The notes under the pieces: generated by a model
What the model saw: the letters and a program-made list of their open reading frames with translations, nothing else
What the model was told of the DNA's origin: nothing
Database searches by the model: none
Assembly (NCBI GenBank): GCA_024653215.1
Contig: JANLFU010000001.1
Span: 62,001-126,000, forward strand
DNA length: 64,000 bases
Source of the DNA: Candidatus Saccharicenans sp.
GTDB lineage: Bacteria > Acidobacteriota > Aminicenantia > Aminicenantales > Saccharicenantaceae
Direction of reading: 5' to 3'
Shown here: positions 48,320 through 57,105 of the stretch, piece after piece
Position numbering within the stretch: position 1 is the stretch's first letter
Layout of the letters: each line of letters opens with the position of its first letter
Made by a program: the position numbers and the translations under genes

Positions 48320-50287
48320 ATGGAAGATGATACCAAGCCACTGAAGCAAAAGCTGAGCGAGGTATTAATCGGCAAGCCTCGAAGTATCAAGGACCCATCC
48401 CTTTTTCATAAATTGTCCCTTATCCCGCTTCTGGCCTGGATTGGCCTGGGCGCCGATGGCCTTTCATCCGCCTCGTATGGTCCCGAAGAAGCTTTCCGGG
48501 TGCTGGGCAAGCACACCTACCTGGCTATCTTCTTGGCTCTGGCCACGGCTCTGACTGTTTTCATAATTTCATATGCTTATTCCAGGATCATCGAGTATTT
48601 TCCTTCTGGCGGTGGCGGCTACATAGTGGCCACGCAAACTCTTGGAGAAAAGGCGGGGGTCTTGTCAGGGAGTGCCCTTTTAGTTGATTATATGCTCACG
48701 GTATCTGTGTCCATCGTTTCCTGTGGAGATGCCATATTCAGCTTTTTGCCACTTTCCTACCAGGATTACAAAATTCCTTTTGAGGTTCTGGCGGTAATTT
48801 TTCTGGTCATCCTCAATTTAAGGGGAGTTAAAGAATCGATAACCATTCTTTCGCCCATTTTCTTGCTTTTCGTCTTAACCCACGTCTTGCTTATCGGGTC
48901 GGGGATTTTCCCTCACGTTCCTGAAATGCACAGCGTCTATGCAAACATTCAAAATAATTATCAGGCGGGGCTGTCCACCCTTGGCAGGACCGGCTTATTC
49001 CTCTTATTTCTCAAGGCCTTCTCAATGGGTGCGGGCACTTTTACGGGCATTGAGGCTGTTTCTAACGGATTGCAAATACTCAGAGAACCGAGGGTTGAGA
49101 ACGGCAAGAAAACCATGTTGTACATGGCCTCCTCTCTGGCTGTCACTGCGGCCGGAATCTTCATCTGTTACCTGCTCCTCAACGTTTCTCCGGCTGAAGG
49201 CCGAACTCTCAACGCTATCCTCGCTGATAAGGTTTTTGGCGGCTCAGGCCCTGGGAAACTTCTGGCCGTATTAACCATCTTTTCTGAAGGGGCCTTGTTG
49301 CTGGTGGCCGCTCAAACCGGGTTTGCCGATGGCCCCCGGGTGATGGCCAACATGGCGCTCGATTACTGGTTGCCCAGGCGTTTTGCCTCTCTTTCCAACC
49401 GGTTCACCATTCAGAACGGCGTATTGATTATGGGAGTGGCTGCGATTACTCTGATAATTTATTCCCGCGGCCATATTTCAACCCTGGTGGTGATGTATTC
49501 AATAAACGTGTTTCTGACGTTTTCCATCTCTGAATTGGGTATGTCAAAGTTTTTCATCTCCCACCGCAGGACGGACAAGCAATGGATAAAGCATCTTCCG
49601 GTCCACCTTGTAGGATTGGTGGTCTGCCTGACCATTCTGACCATAACCATTCTGGAAAAGTTTGCTCTCGGCGGGTGGGTAACTCTTGTCATTACTTCTG
49701 TGGTAGTGGCTCTCTGCTTTCTGATAAAGTCTCACTATCTCGGCGTGAGGAAGGGAGTTAAGTCTCTTGATGAGCTGTTGAATATCCCTCTTTCAGGGGC
49801 TCCGAACCTGAGTCCTCCCGCCCCTGACGAAATGACCGCCATCCTTTTAGTGAACGGATACAACGGGTTTGGCCTTCATTCATTTCTTTCGATAATCAGA
49901 AATTTCCCCGGGCTTTATAAGAATTTCATCTTTTTGAACGTGGCCGAGGTGGATGTTTCTGCTTTTAAGGATTCAAACCCGGTGGTCCATATCGAAACTG
50001 AAACCAGAAAATGGCTCCAGCAATACGTTGATCTGGCCAGGAAGCTGGGATTTCCGGCTGCTTATAAATATGAACTCAGTCCCGAAATCGTTCCCGCAGC
50101 TACGGATTTGGTTGAAAGGACGGTGAAAGAATTCCCCAGGTCTACAGTATTCCTCGGACAGCTGGTTTTCCGTCAGACCAGCCTGGTAAGGCGCCTGCTT
50201 CACAACGAAACTGCCTATGTCATCCAGGAGCAGCTGCACTGGAAGGGAATCACCACTATCATTCTGCCAATAAGAATAAATATTTGA
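48320..50287 (+). CDS. APC-superfamily transporter resembling the KimA potassium importer
   Basis: 655 residues: about 12 membrane helices (~35-470) and a ~170-residue cytoplasmic C-terminal domain. The signature run GADGLSSASYGPEEAF, PSGGGGYIVATQTLGEK, GSALLVDYMLTVSVS and KAFSMGAGTFTGIEAVSNG closely follows the layout of Bacillus KimA (YdaO), a K+/H+ symporter controlled by c-di-AMP. Some annotations would call it an amino-acid permease. The C-terminal part (FLNVAEVDVSAF, PRSTVFLGQLVF) looks like a universal-stress-type nucleotide-binding fold. Potassium as substrate is inference. Confidence 0.82.
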   Translation: MEDDTKPLKQKLSEVLIGKPRSIKDPSLFHKLSLIPLLAWIGLGADGLSSASYGPEEAFRVLGKHTYLAIFLALATALTVFIISYAYSRIIEYFPSGGGGYIVATQTLGEKAGVLSGSALLVDYMLTVSVSIVSCGDAIFSFLPLSYQDYKIPFEVLAVIFLVILNLRGVKESITILSPIFLLFVLTHVLLIGSGIFPHVPEMHSVYANIQNNYQAGLSTLGRTGLFLLFLKAFSMGAGTFTGIEAVSNGLQILREPRVENGKKTMLYMASSLAVTAAGIFICYLLLNVSPAEGRTLNAILADKVFGGSGPGKLLAVLTIFSEGALLLVAAQTGFADGPRVMANMALDYWLPRRFASLSNRFTIQNGVLIMGVAAITLIIYSRGHISTLVVMYSINVFLTFSISELGMSKFFISHRRTDKQWIKHLPVHLVGLVVCLTILTITILEKFALGGWVTLVITSVVVALCFLIKSHYLGVRKGVKSLDELLNIPLSGAPNLSPPAPDEMTAILLVNGYNGFGLHSFLSIIRNFPGLYKNFIFLNVAEVDVSAFKDSNPVVHIETETRKWLQQYVDLARKLGFPAAYKYELSPEIVPAATDLVERTVKEFPRSTVFLGQLVFRQTSLVRRLLHNETAYVIQEQLHWKGITTIILPIRINI

Positions 50288-50288
50288 G

Positions 50289-50313
50289 CGGGGACATGGT
50301 ATCACGTCCCCCG
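50289..50313 (+). terminator. Palindrome after KimA-like gene
   Basis: CGGGGACA-TGGTATCA-CGTCCCCCG starting two bases after the stop; divergent member of the repeat family, a likely terminator in the 44-base gap to the next gene. Confidence 0.5.
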
Positions 50314-50331
50314 TTCCTGTAAAATTAGCCT

Positions 50332-51351
50332 ATGAAAAAAGGGAAATTGATTCCGGCAATTTTTCGCGTGGCAGAGTTGGTCTTTGTGGCTTTCGTTCTC
50401 CTCAACCCGGTCCCGGCGCTGGCTGAAGACGGGTATGACCCTCTGACCGTTTCAGAACAGACTCAGGTGAGGGTTCTCGACCTTAGCGTCCGGGATAATG
50501 TCAGACAGCGGAATATTCCTGTTCGTGTTTACCTGCCCGGAAATCAGGAGCCCGCGCCAGTGGTGCTCTTCAGCCATGGGCTGGGCGGATCAAAGGAAGG
50601 TTCATCCTACCTCGGAAAGCACTGGTCGGCGCGTGCTTATGTCTGTGTTTTTCTCCAGCATCCGGGAAGCGATGAATCGGTCTGGAAGGATGTTCCTGCT
50701 GCTCGCCGGATGGCGGCCTTGCGGCAGGCAGCAAACGCCAGAAATTATCTCCTTCGCATCCAGGATGTCCGGGCTGTTCTGAATCAGATGGAAGCGTGGA
50801 ATGGGCGCAATGATTCGCCGCTCAACGGTCGGCTTGACTTAAAACACGTTGGCATGTCCGGGCATTCCTTTGGAGCCCTGACCACCCAGGCCGTGAGCGG
50901 CCAGGTATTCAACGTGGCAGGTCGAGAAATTTCTTACGCCGATGAAAGAATCCGGGCTGCAGTAATCTTCAGCCCGAGCAGCCCGAGGAGAGAAAATGCT
51001 CAGGTAGCCTTTTCCGGAGTCAGAATTCCCTGGATGCTCATCACCGGAACAAAAGACGTGGCGGTAATCGGTGATGCTGACCTTGAATCGCGGCTGGCTG
51101 TCTTTCCGGCGCTTCCTCCAGGTGGCAAATACGAGCTTGTCCTCTACAAAGCCGAGCATTCAGCATTTACTGACCGACCCCTTCCAGGCGATAAGGAGCA
51201 AAGGAATCCGAACCACCACCGGGCCATCCTGGCTGTGACCACGGCCTTCTGGGATGCCTTCCTGAAAGGTATGCCGGAAGCTCTGAAATGGCTCGACGGC
51301 TCCGGTCCGTCTTCAGTTCTTGAGCCTCAGGACCGCTGGCAGAAGAAGTGA
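50332..51351 (+). CDS. Exported alpha/beta hydrolase (PAF-acetylhydrolase/dienelactone-hydrolase-like)
   Basis: 339 residues. Signal peptide ~1-32 (FVLLNPVPALAEDG). Oxyanion region PVVLFSHGLGGSKEG (~78-92), nucleophile elbow GMSGHSFGALTTQ with Ser near 183, and a late catalytic His in LVLYKAEHSAFTD. The layout matches periplasmic hydrolases related to platelet-activating-factor acetylhydrolase, acting on esters; no substrate can be named. The stop codon is fused to the right half of a repeat unit. Confidence 0.85.
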   Translation: MKKGKLIPAIFRVAELVFVAFVLLNPVPALAEDGYDPLTVSEQTQVRVLDLSVRDNVRQRNIPVRVYLPGNQEPAPVVLFSHGLGGSKEGSSYLGKHWSARAYVCVFLQHPGSDESVWKDVPAARRMAALRQAANARNYLLRIQDVRAVLNQMEAWNGRNDSPLNGRLDLKHVGMSGHSFGALTTQAVSGQVFNVAGREISYADERIRAAVIFSPSSPRRENAQVAFSGVRIPWMLITGTKDVAVIGDADLESRLAVFPALPPGGKYELVLYKAEHSAFTDRPLPGDKEQRNPNHHRAILAVTTAFWDAFLKGMPEALKWLDGSGPSSVLEPQDRWQKK

Positions 51352-51358
51352 AAAAGTC

Positions 51359-51380
51359 GGGGACACCAGCAGGTGTCCCC
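51359..51380. repeat. GGGGACAC palindrome with right-half linker
   Basis: Palindrome plus preceding GAAAAAGTC, identical to the right part of unit B; the linker begins inside the stop codon of the hydrolase gene. Confidence 0.8.
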
Positions 51381-51391
51381 TCTGGTCTTGT

Positions 51392-51415
51392 GGGGGACAC
51401 GAGCATGTGTCCCCC
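51392..51415. terminator. Bidirectional terminator between hydrolase and M49 peptidase genes
   Basis: GGGGGACAC-GAGCAT-GTGTCCCCC followed by five T. It lies 10 bases from the stop of the convergent peptidase gene. Confidence 0.7.
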
Positions 51416-51425
51416 TTTTTATAGA

Positions 51426-53477
51426 TTACAATATGGAGTATTTCTTTCCGTAATACAGCATCTGCTGGACGTAATCTTCCGGGTAGGAAATCTTCACGTC
51501 CACGATCTTCCCGTTCTCCTCGACCGGCTCATACACCGGGTTCATGAATCCAGCATAGGGTGCCAGGTTCAGCTTGCGGTAGCGCTCCAGCACTTCTTTG
51601 TGGAGCTCCGGGTCAACCTTCACGCCGTAGGTTTCGACCAGGTCCCGGGCCGCCCTGTAATCGCCCTCGCTGGTAATCCGCTGAATTTCCTTTAGCAACT
51701 CGCCATATAACCGCCGCAGCTTCTTGTAGTCATTTATTACGAAATATGTCTTGCCGTCCCTGGTCACCCGCGAAATCACGTTCTCCGGCTTGCCCTTTTC
51801 GTACACCCAGTGCGAGACCAGGGCCCGGGCCCGCATGTGAGCCTGCTCGATCGTCTTGCCCGGCTCAATCCGCACCAGCTGGGTCATCAGGCCGTTTCGA
51901 ATCTGGACGTCGTACTCCGCCTTGGCCGCCTCTTCATTCGGCAGCACGCCCAGCTCCACCAGCTTCGGGTCCATAATGAAATAAAGCGCAAACAGGTCAG
52001 CCCGCGCTTCCTCGATGGGTGAGTGGTAATTTTTGAGGTCCTCACTCTTCACCCCGGGCAGCAGCTTTCCCGAGCCGTGGCCCAGGCATTCGTGGAGGTC
52101 GGTATGCACATTTCCGGCCAGCGAGCCGTATTTCTTGATCCTTTCCAGGATCTCCTCGTTATATGTGAATTCCGGTCCGAACGGCGAATCCAGCGACGAC
52201 TGGTCGTAGGCATAGGTGATGTTCTCGAGCGTCACCGATTTCGAACCGTACATCCGCCGTATCCAGTTGGGGTTGGGCAAATTGATGCCGATTGGCGTCG
52301 ACGGATAGCAGTCGCCCCCCAAAATGGCCGCGGTTATAACTTTGGCCGAAACCCCGGTGGCTTTCTCCCGCTTGAACCGCGGGTCGATGGGCGAGTTATC
52401 CTCAAACCACTGGGCATTGGCCGAGATGACGTCCACGCGCTTGGTGGCTTCCGGGTTCTTGAAGTTGACCAGGGCTTCCCAGGTGGCTTTCATGCCCAGC
52501 GGGTCGTTGTAGACCTCGATGAACCCGTTGATGAAGTCCACGGCCGACTCGGTGTCCTTGACCCAGAGGATGCTGTATTCGTCCCATTTCTTAAGGTCGC
52601 CCGTCCTGTAATAATCGATGAGCTTTTCGATAACCTGGCGCTGAAGGTCGTTTTCAGCCACCGTGGCTGCCTTTTCCAGCCAGTAGACGATTTTTTCGAT
52701 GGCCGGGCCGTACTTGCCGCCGACCCGGTAAACTTCCTCAAAGATTTTTCCGTCGCGCTTTACCAGCCTGGAATTAAGGCCGTAGGAGATGGGCGTCGGG
52801 TCATTTTTATTGATGAGGCGGGCGTAAAATTCTTCAGCCTCTTTCTGGGTCACTCCCTCGTAGAAATTAACGGCCGAATTGGTCACCAGGTCGCGGGATG
52901 GATCCTGGCTGACCTTCTTGGCGTCCACAGTGGGATCGATGATGATAGGCTTGAGGAAGGCGATGAGGTCATCCAGCGACTGGCCCGGCTCAAGTGGGAA
53001 CTTTACACCTTGGCTTCCCCGGACAAGCGACTCGAAATATTCGGGGCTGAACTCGGGCATGAATTTATCGGTTGAGTAGTGATGGTGGATGCCATTTGAA
53101 AACCACACCCTCTTGGCATAGACCATGAATTTTTCCCAGTCCGGCGTGGTGCGGTCGCCCTGGTAGCCCTCGACGATGGCGTCCAGGGTTTTTCGGATCT
53201 TGAGGTTGTGCCTGTAATTCTGGTCGAAGATGATGTCCCGGCCCCAGAGGGCGGCTTCGCTCAGGTAGTAGATGAGCTCTTTCTGCCGCGGGGTCAGCTC
53301 TTCAAAACCGGGGACCTGATACCGCAGGATCCTGATGTCCGCAAACTGGTCCACCTGCCACTTGAACCCCTGCTTCGCCTCCGCCTTGGTATCCTTCACC
53401 TTGACCTCTCCTTTTTTGCAATTAGTTATCCAAGGCGTAACAAGCATTAGCAATAGCAATATTAGGATTTTCTTCAT
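51426..53477 (-). CDS. M49 peptidase (dipeptidyl-peptidase III-like) lipoprotein
   Basis: 683 residues. The signal peptide ends in lipobox ITNC (Cys20). The M49 zinc motif is HECLGH (HExxxH) in LHECLGHGSGK (~475), and the third ligand Glu is in IEEARADLFALYF (~508). Length matches the family. Dipeptidyl-peptidase III releases dipeptides from the N-terminus of short peptides, so anchored outside the cytoplasm it would feed peptide catabolism. Its promoter lies in the AT-rich DNA upstream, near the island border. Confidence 0.92.
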   Translation of the reverse strand: MKKILILLLLMLVTPWITNCKKGEVKVKDTKAEAKQGFKWQVDQFADIRILRYQVPGFEELTPRQKELIYYLSEAALWGRDIIFDQNYRHNLKIRKTLDAIVEGYQGDRTTPDWEKFMVYAKRVWFSNGIHHHYSTDKFMPEFSPEYFESLVRGSQGVKFPLEPGQSLDDLIAFLKPIIIDPTVDAKKVSQDPSRDLVTNSAVNFYEGVTQKEAEEFYARLINKNDPTPISYGLNSRLVKRDGKIFEEVYRVGGKYGPAIEKIVYWLEKAATVAENDLQRQVIEKLIDYYRTGDLKKWDEYSILWVKDTESAVDFINGFIEVYNDPLGMKATWEALVNFKNPEATKRVDVISANAQWFEDNSPIDPRFKREKATGVSAKVITAAILGGDCYPSTPIGINLPNPNWIRRMYGSKSVTLENITYAYDQSSLDSPFGPEFTYNEEILERIKKYGSLAGNVHTDLHECLGHGSGKLLPGVKSEDLKNYHSPIEEARADLFALYFIMDPKLVELGVLPNEEAAKAEYDVQIRNGLMTQLVRIEPGKTIEQAHMRARALVSHWVYEKGKPENVISRVTRDGKTYFVINDYKKLRRLYGELLKEIQRITSEGDYRAARDLVETYGVKVDPELHKEVLERYRKLNLAPYAGFMNPVYEPVEENGKIVDVKISYPEDYVQQMLYYGKKYSIL

Positions 53478-53541
53478 TTGCTTATCTCCTTTTTAGGCTA
53501 TGTGTATGTTTTTTTAATTTTTATCTTTTTCATTATGTTAT

Positions 53542-53570
53542 CCTATATAATACAACCTAATTAATTTCAA
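53542..53570 (-). promoter_or_regulatory. Promoter of M49 peptidase gene
   Basis: Minus strand TTGAAA (53565-53570), 17-base spacer, TATAGG (53542-53547). Confidence 0.45.
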
Positions 53571-53814
53571 TCTTTCTTTTATTCCTCTTATTGATAAATC
53601 AGTTTTTCAATCTTTATAGTTTTCCATATCCGGCAGTTGGATATTATTAATTCTCAGAGAATGCTTACATGCTAAATATCCATCGCTTCATTCAATTACT
53701 TGGTCAGCGATATTCAGTTGTTTGTTTGTTCTTGTTTGTCCAAAGAGGCAACTTATTATGAATAGCTTTGTTATTACATGTAATTTTTTGAAACTAATAG
53801 GTTTAATAAATAAC
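53571..53814. other. AT-rich border of the island, no gene seen
   Basis: Base composition drops sharply in AT content terms: the DNA becomes AT-rich from about 53.5 kb. A TTACATGTAA dyad lies at about 53774-53783. No tRNA or obvious attachment repeat is found at this edge. Confidence 0.45.
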
Positions 53815-53843
53815 TTGACATGTAAATTAGATGTAAATTATTT
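53815..53843 (+). promoter_or_regulatory. Promoter with ATGTAAATTA direct repeats
   Basis: TTGACA (53815-53820), 17-base spacer, TTATTT (53838-53843). Two copies of ATGTAAATTA (53820 and 53831, 11-base period) fill the spacer, a possible operator. Confidence 0.45.
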
Positions 53844-53873
53844 TACTAAAAAAGGGTAAGGAGAGCTAAGCTT

Positions 53874-55547
53874 ATGAGTCCTTCTATAAAGATCGATGTA
53901 AATAGAGAATACCTAAATATCTTAATAGATGAGTTAAATACAGGAAAATATTTACTGCCCTCATTTCAACGTCAATATGTATGGTATGAAGATGAAATAA
54001 GAGATTTAATAGATTCAATTAACAGTAATTATCCTATCGGTACAATTATTCTTTGGAAGCCCTCGAGTGCCATTTTATCAGAAATTGATCCTTTCTCGAT
54101 GCCATTAATAGGTTCGAAAGTGGATAATCATAATGAAATATATTACGTAATAGATGGCCAACAACGATTAACATCGTTATTGCTCTTGTTAAATAATTGG
54201 GAAATTCTCAGAGGTGGAGAAAGAATTAAGCGTGATCCGATTTCATATAATCCATCGAATAAAAAATTTTATAAGTCGTTAACAAGAGGAATTGACTTAT
54301 CTAAATTAATAAGGGCTTTTTACCAGTATGATGCCACTGCCATATCTGAATTAAAGAAGGAAACAGAAAATGAGGCATTTATAGAAATGGAAGATATGAT
54401 AAAGCGGATGTTAAACAAGTACCCTATACCGATTTATGTTATGGAGACGGAAAAAGAAGATGAAAAAACATTTCAAGATATGGCAGAAGCTTTTATTAGA
54501 GTCAATAAATATGGCATTAGGATAGGCAATCTTGAACTTATGCTTTCCTTTTTAGCCGGTTCAGTGGGAGGAGAGCTAAAAAAGAGAATTAGAGAATTAT
54601 ATGAAAAATTCTATGAAATATTCGAGATCGATTTGCAACCTATTATAAGGTTTACGTTTTCTAATTTTGGCTTGAAACAGACTCAGATATCAAAAGTCGA
54701 ACAGTTTAAGAGGAATGTAAAAAAAATTTCAGAATTCGATTCAATGAAGGCAGAAGCAATATTTAAACAGTGTCAAACCGCATTAGAAGTGACAATTAAT
54801 TTGATTAAAGATGAATTAGGAATAAATAGTTCAAGTTTATTACCATCTCAAACACCGCTTGTAACGATTGCGAAATATTTCTATACTAAAAAGATAAATT
54901 CATTAGATGATATAGATAAGTATGATAGAGAACAAATTATTGATTGGTTTATACTTGCAAGCTTTATAGGATATTATAGTTCACAGACTGATACTAAATT
55001 AGAAAAAGATTTAGAGATAATCGATCAGGTAGATTCCAATTTTAAAAGCCTTCATTATAATTTATTGGGAAAAGCGGGAAGAAACAAGATAACTCTTGAT
55101 GATATTAGAAGAGGCCAGACTCTGAATGTATTGCGGCTACAGGGAAGAGCTCACCTTTTTCTTCTTTATATAATTCTAGTTAAGAACAAAGCAGATGATT
55201 GGAGTGGAATATTATTAGGAAAGCGAAAATTGGAGGATATTGCAAGACATCATATTTTCCCAAAAGAGTTCCTCGAAGAGAAATTAGAACTTGAAGAACC
55301 TGAATCGAAGGAATATCTAATAAATAATTTGGGTAATATAACCTTCATTGATAAAGAAATTAATTCTGAAATTGGAGACAGCTCTCCTGAGGAATATATA
55401 CCAATGTATTTAAATGCCGCAAAGAAGCACTTTGTGTCATCAGATGAGAGATTGTGGTCGATTAATCAATATAATACTTTTATTGAATATAGAATAAAGG
55501 AAATTTATAGTGCTGGAAGAAAGTATTTTCCTAATATTTTCGATTAA
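53874..55547 (+). CDS. DUF262-DUF1524 protein, GmrSD-like modification-dependent nuclease
   Basis: 557 residues. DUF262 N-terminal domain (~10-240): GKYLLPSFQRQYVWYEDEIRD, YPIGTIILW and the NTP-binding DGQQRLTSL (~94). C-terminal DUF1524 HNH domain: ARHHIFPKEFL (~456-466) and NNLGNITFIDKEIN. GmrSD type IV systems join these two domains, in one or two chains, to cut glucosyl-hydroxymethylated or otherwise modified phage DNA. The AT-rich codon use and the neighbouring EVE and restriction genes support a defence role on acquired DNA. Confidence 0.9.
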   Translation: MSPSIKIDVNREYLNILIDELNTGKYLLPSFQRQYVWYEDEIRDLIDSINSNYPIGTIILWKPSSAILSEIDPFSMPLIGSKVDNHNEIYYVIDGQQRLTSLLLLLNNWEILRGGERIKRDPISYNPSNKKFYKSLTRGIDLSKLIRAFYQYDATAISELKKETENEAFIEMEDMIKRMLNKYPIPIYVMETEKEDEKTFQDMAEAFIRVNKYGIRIGNLELMLSFLAGSVGGELKKRIRELYEKFYEIFEIDLQPIIRFTFSNFGLKQTQISKVEQFKRNVKKISEFDSMKAEAIFKQCQTALEVTINLIKDELGINSSSLLPSQTPLVTIAKYFYTKKINSLDDIDKYDREQIIDWFILASFIGYYSSQTDTKLEKDLEIIDQVDSNFKSLHYNLLGKAGRNKITLDDIRRGQTLNVLRLQGRAHLFLLYIILVKNKADDWSGILLGKRKLEDIARHHIFPKEFLEEKLELEEPESKEYLINNLGNITFIDKEINSEIGDSSPEEYIPMYLNAAKKHFVSSDERLWSINQYNTFIEYRIKEIYSAGRKYFPNIFD

Positions 55548-55735
55548 ATAAGAGACAAGATATTTATGGTCTAAGAAATCAATAGGTAGAAAAGATTGAC
55601 TCTTATCATTTTTATTGATTAAAGTTTGGTTAAAACGGAAGGCATATAAAATAGCTCGCAATTTGATTTAGGAGGAAGAACAATCGGAATATCTTTTTTT
55701 AAAGACTTCAATCTTAAGAAAGGAGGTTTTTACTT

Positions 55736-55831
55736 ATGATAACTCGAAGAGATTATAAGGTATTAGTGGAGAAATTGCTATTAAGATTTTTAGCGGACAA
55801 GTATTCACTTAAAAATTTATTATTATTTTAA
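55736..55831 (+). CDS. Possible 31-residue small protein upstream of EVE gene
   Basis: ATG 55736 with a strong AAAGGAGG nine bases upstream, 31 codons, stop 55829-55831, and 14 bases to the next ATG. The sequence is basic and leucine-rich (MITRRDYKVLVEKLLLRFLA). It could be a leader that couples translation to the EVE gene, or a degraded gene start. No family recognised. Confidence 0.35.
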   Translation: MITRRDYKVLVEKLLLRFLADKYSLKNLLLF

Positions 55832-55845
55832 TAAGGAACCAAAAG

Positions 55846-56367
55846 ATGAAAAAAAATCCTATAAAAATATCTAAGAGGCCATTTGTCTTAAGATACTGGT
55901 GCATATCAACATCTCCAGAAAATTGGGAAATATGTAGGAATAATCATGTGTGGGGAATGGATGCCAGATATTTTGTTACGCTAAAAAGTTTCATAAGGCA
56001 GGGAGATAAGGCAGTTGTGTATACCCATGGAGGCAAATTCGTAGCTATAATAGAATTTATTGGAGATTATTTCTATAGTGAGAAATATATTGGTTGGAAA
56101 AAAGGCAGAAATAAATTTCTTTTTCCTTACAGAATGAAAATAAAAGTTCTTTATGAAAGTAAGAATCCACCATTAATATCATTTTCAACTGAAGAGAAAA
56201 AAAATAAAGCACATTGGATAAAGCCCAATCTAATAGATGCTATTACCTTTATTGCAGATAAAGGCAGAACATGGAATCAATATTTGCAAGTATCGATAAT
56301 AAGAATTACCGAGGAAGATTTTAACACAATATCTCAGGCTATCATAGGTAGCTCAAAAAAAACCTAA
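55846..56367 (+). CDS. EVE (PUA-like) domain protein
   Basis: 173 residues, ribosome site AAGGAA. The EVE fold is seen from FVLRYWCISTSPENWEI through NHVWGMDARYFVTLKSFIRQGDKAVVYTHG, KFVAIIEFIGDYFYSEKYIGW and FPYRMKIKVLYE, with aromatic residues that could form the base-binding cage. EVE and related PUA-like domains bind modified bases and are frequent parts of modification-dependent restriction systems. As a stand-alone gene after a GmrSD-like nuclease it may be a recognition subunit. Confidence 0.82.
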   Translation: MKKNPIKISKRPFVLRYWCISTSPENWEICRNNHVWGMDARYFVTLKSFIRQGDKAVVYTHGGKFVAIIEFIGDYFYSEKYIGWKKGRNKFLFPYRMKIKVLYESKNPPLISFSTEEKKNKAHWIKPNLIDAITFIADKGRTWNQYLQVSIIRITEEDFNTISQAIIGSSKKT

Positions 56368-57105
56368 AATGAAGTTGTGTTCAAATAACGTAAATTGTTG
56401 GATCTGTGTTAAGGGTAGCTCATGAGGTAATAGGCCGATATCTATAATATAATAAAAATGAGCATATTTATGTAAGCTTTATCCTAAGGCCGACTTTTAA
56501 TTAAGTACTTTGGGACAACAGTTTAGTCAAACTAAAGTCTTGGTTCCAAGGTGTGGATATCATATTTTATTTTATAATGAGTAGAATACTTAAAATCAAA
56601 GTGACTGCTCTGGAAATAATATTTACTCAAGACCCAACAATGGATAGATTATCAAATCTTGATATATTGATCGTATAAAGAAGTTTATTAGGTGTTTTGC
56701 ATATTGAAGATAAAACGTTGCTCTAATGATATGTCTCTCCCCCTTGAAAATTTAATAAAAAAGGGTCTAATATTACCATACATGGTCGCTTGGAATGAGC
56801 CGGGGGGCTAGAGAGAAAATCGACTATATCCTGAATTGTATCGAAACCCAAGGTGTTTTTCTCGATAATGCAGTAAAAATATGTTCCTTCCTTATGTTGT
56901 GTTTCTTAAGGCAAGAATATTATATATGAACAAGCGTTTAATTGGATGAAATGAAAAACCAGCGTGTTTTGTGTCAACATTGAGAATATATCCTCAGAAG
57001 CAACGTATTATTTAAGATGGAATTAAGAAACAGAGATGGTATAGTTCTCGTACTTAGCGTTTTAAGCAGATTGAATTTTATATATTTTTGAATGATAATA
57101 AAAAC
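56368..57105. other. 720-bp AT-rich gap inside the island, no convincing gene
   Basis: Only short frames, for example 44 codons at 56795-56929 without a ribosome site and 18 Cys-containing codons at 56369. A TTTAGT-CAA-ACTAAA hairpin lies near 56523-56537. The length and scattered stops suggest a decayed gene, possibly a lost component of the neighbouring systems. Confidence 0.4.

Noticed and set aside
52023-53075. 350-codon plus-strand frame opposite the M49 peptidase
   Set aside because: Antisense to the HECLGH-containing peptidase and without features of its own.
56369-56425. 18-codon frame with three Cys after the EVE gene
   Set aside because: Too short, no ribosome site; could be mistaken for a peptide precursor but nothing else supports it.
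56795-56929. 44-codon frame in the island gap
   Set aside because: No ribosome site, no family resemblance, and Cys/Ile-rich composition expected by chance; kept only as a note in the gap entry.
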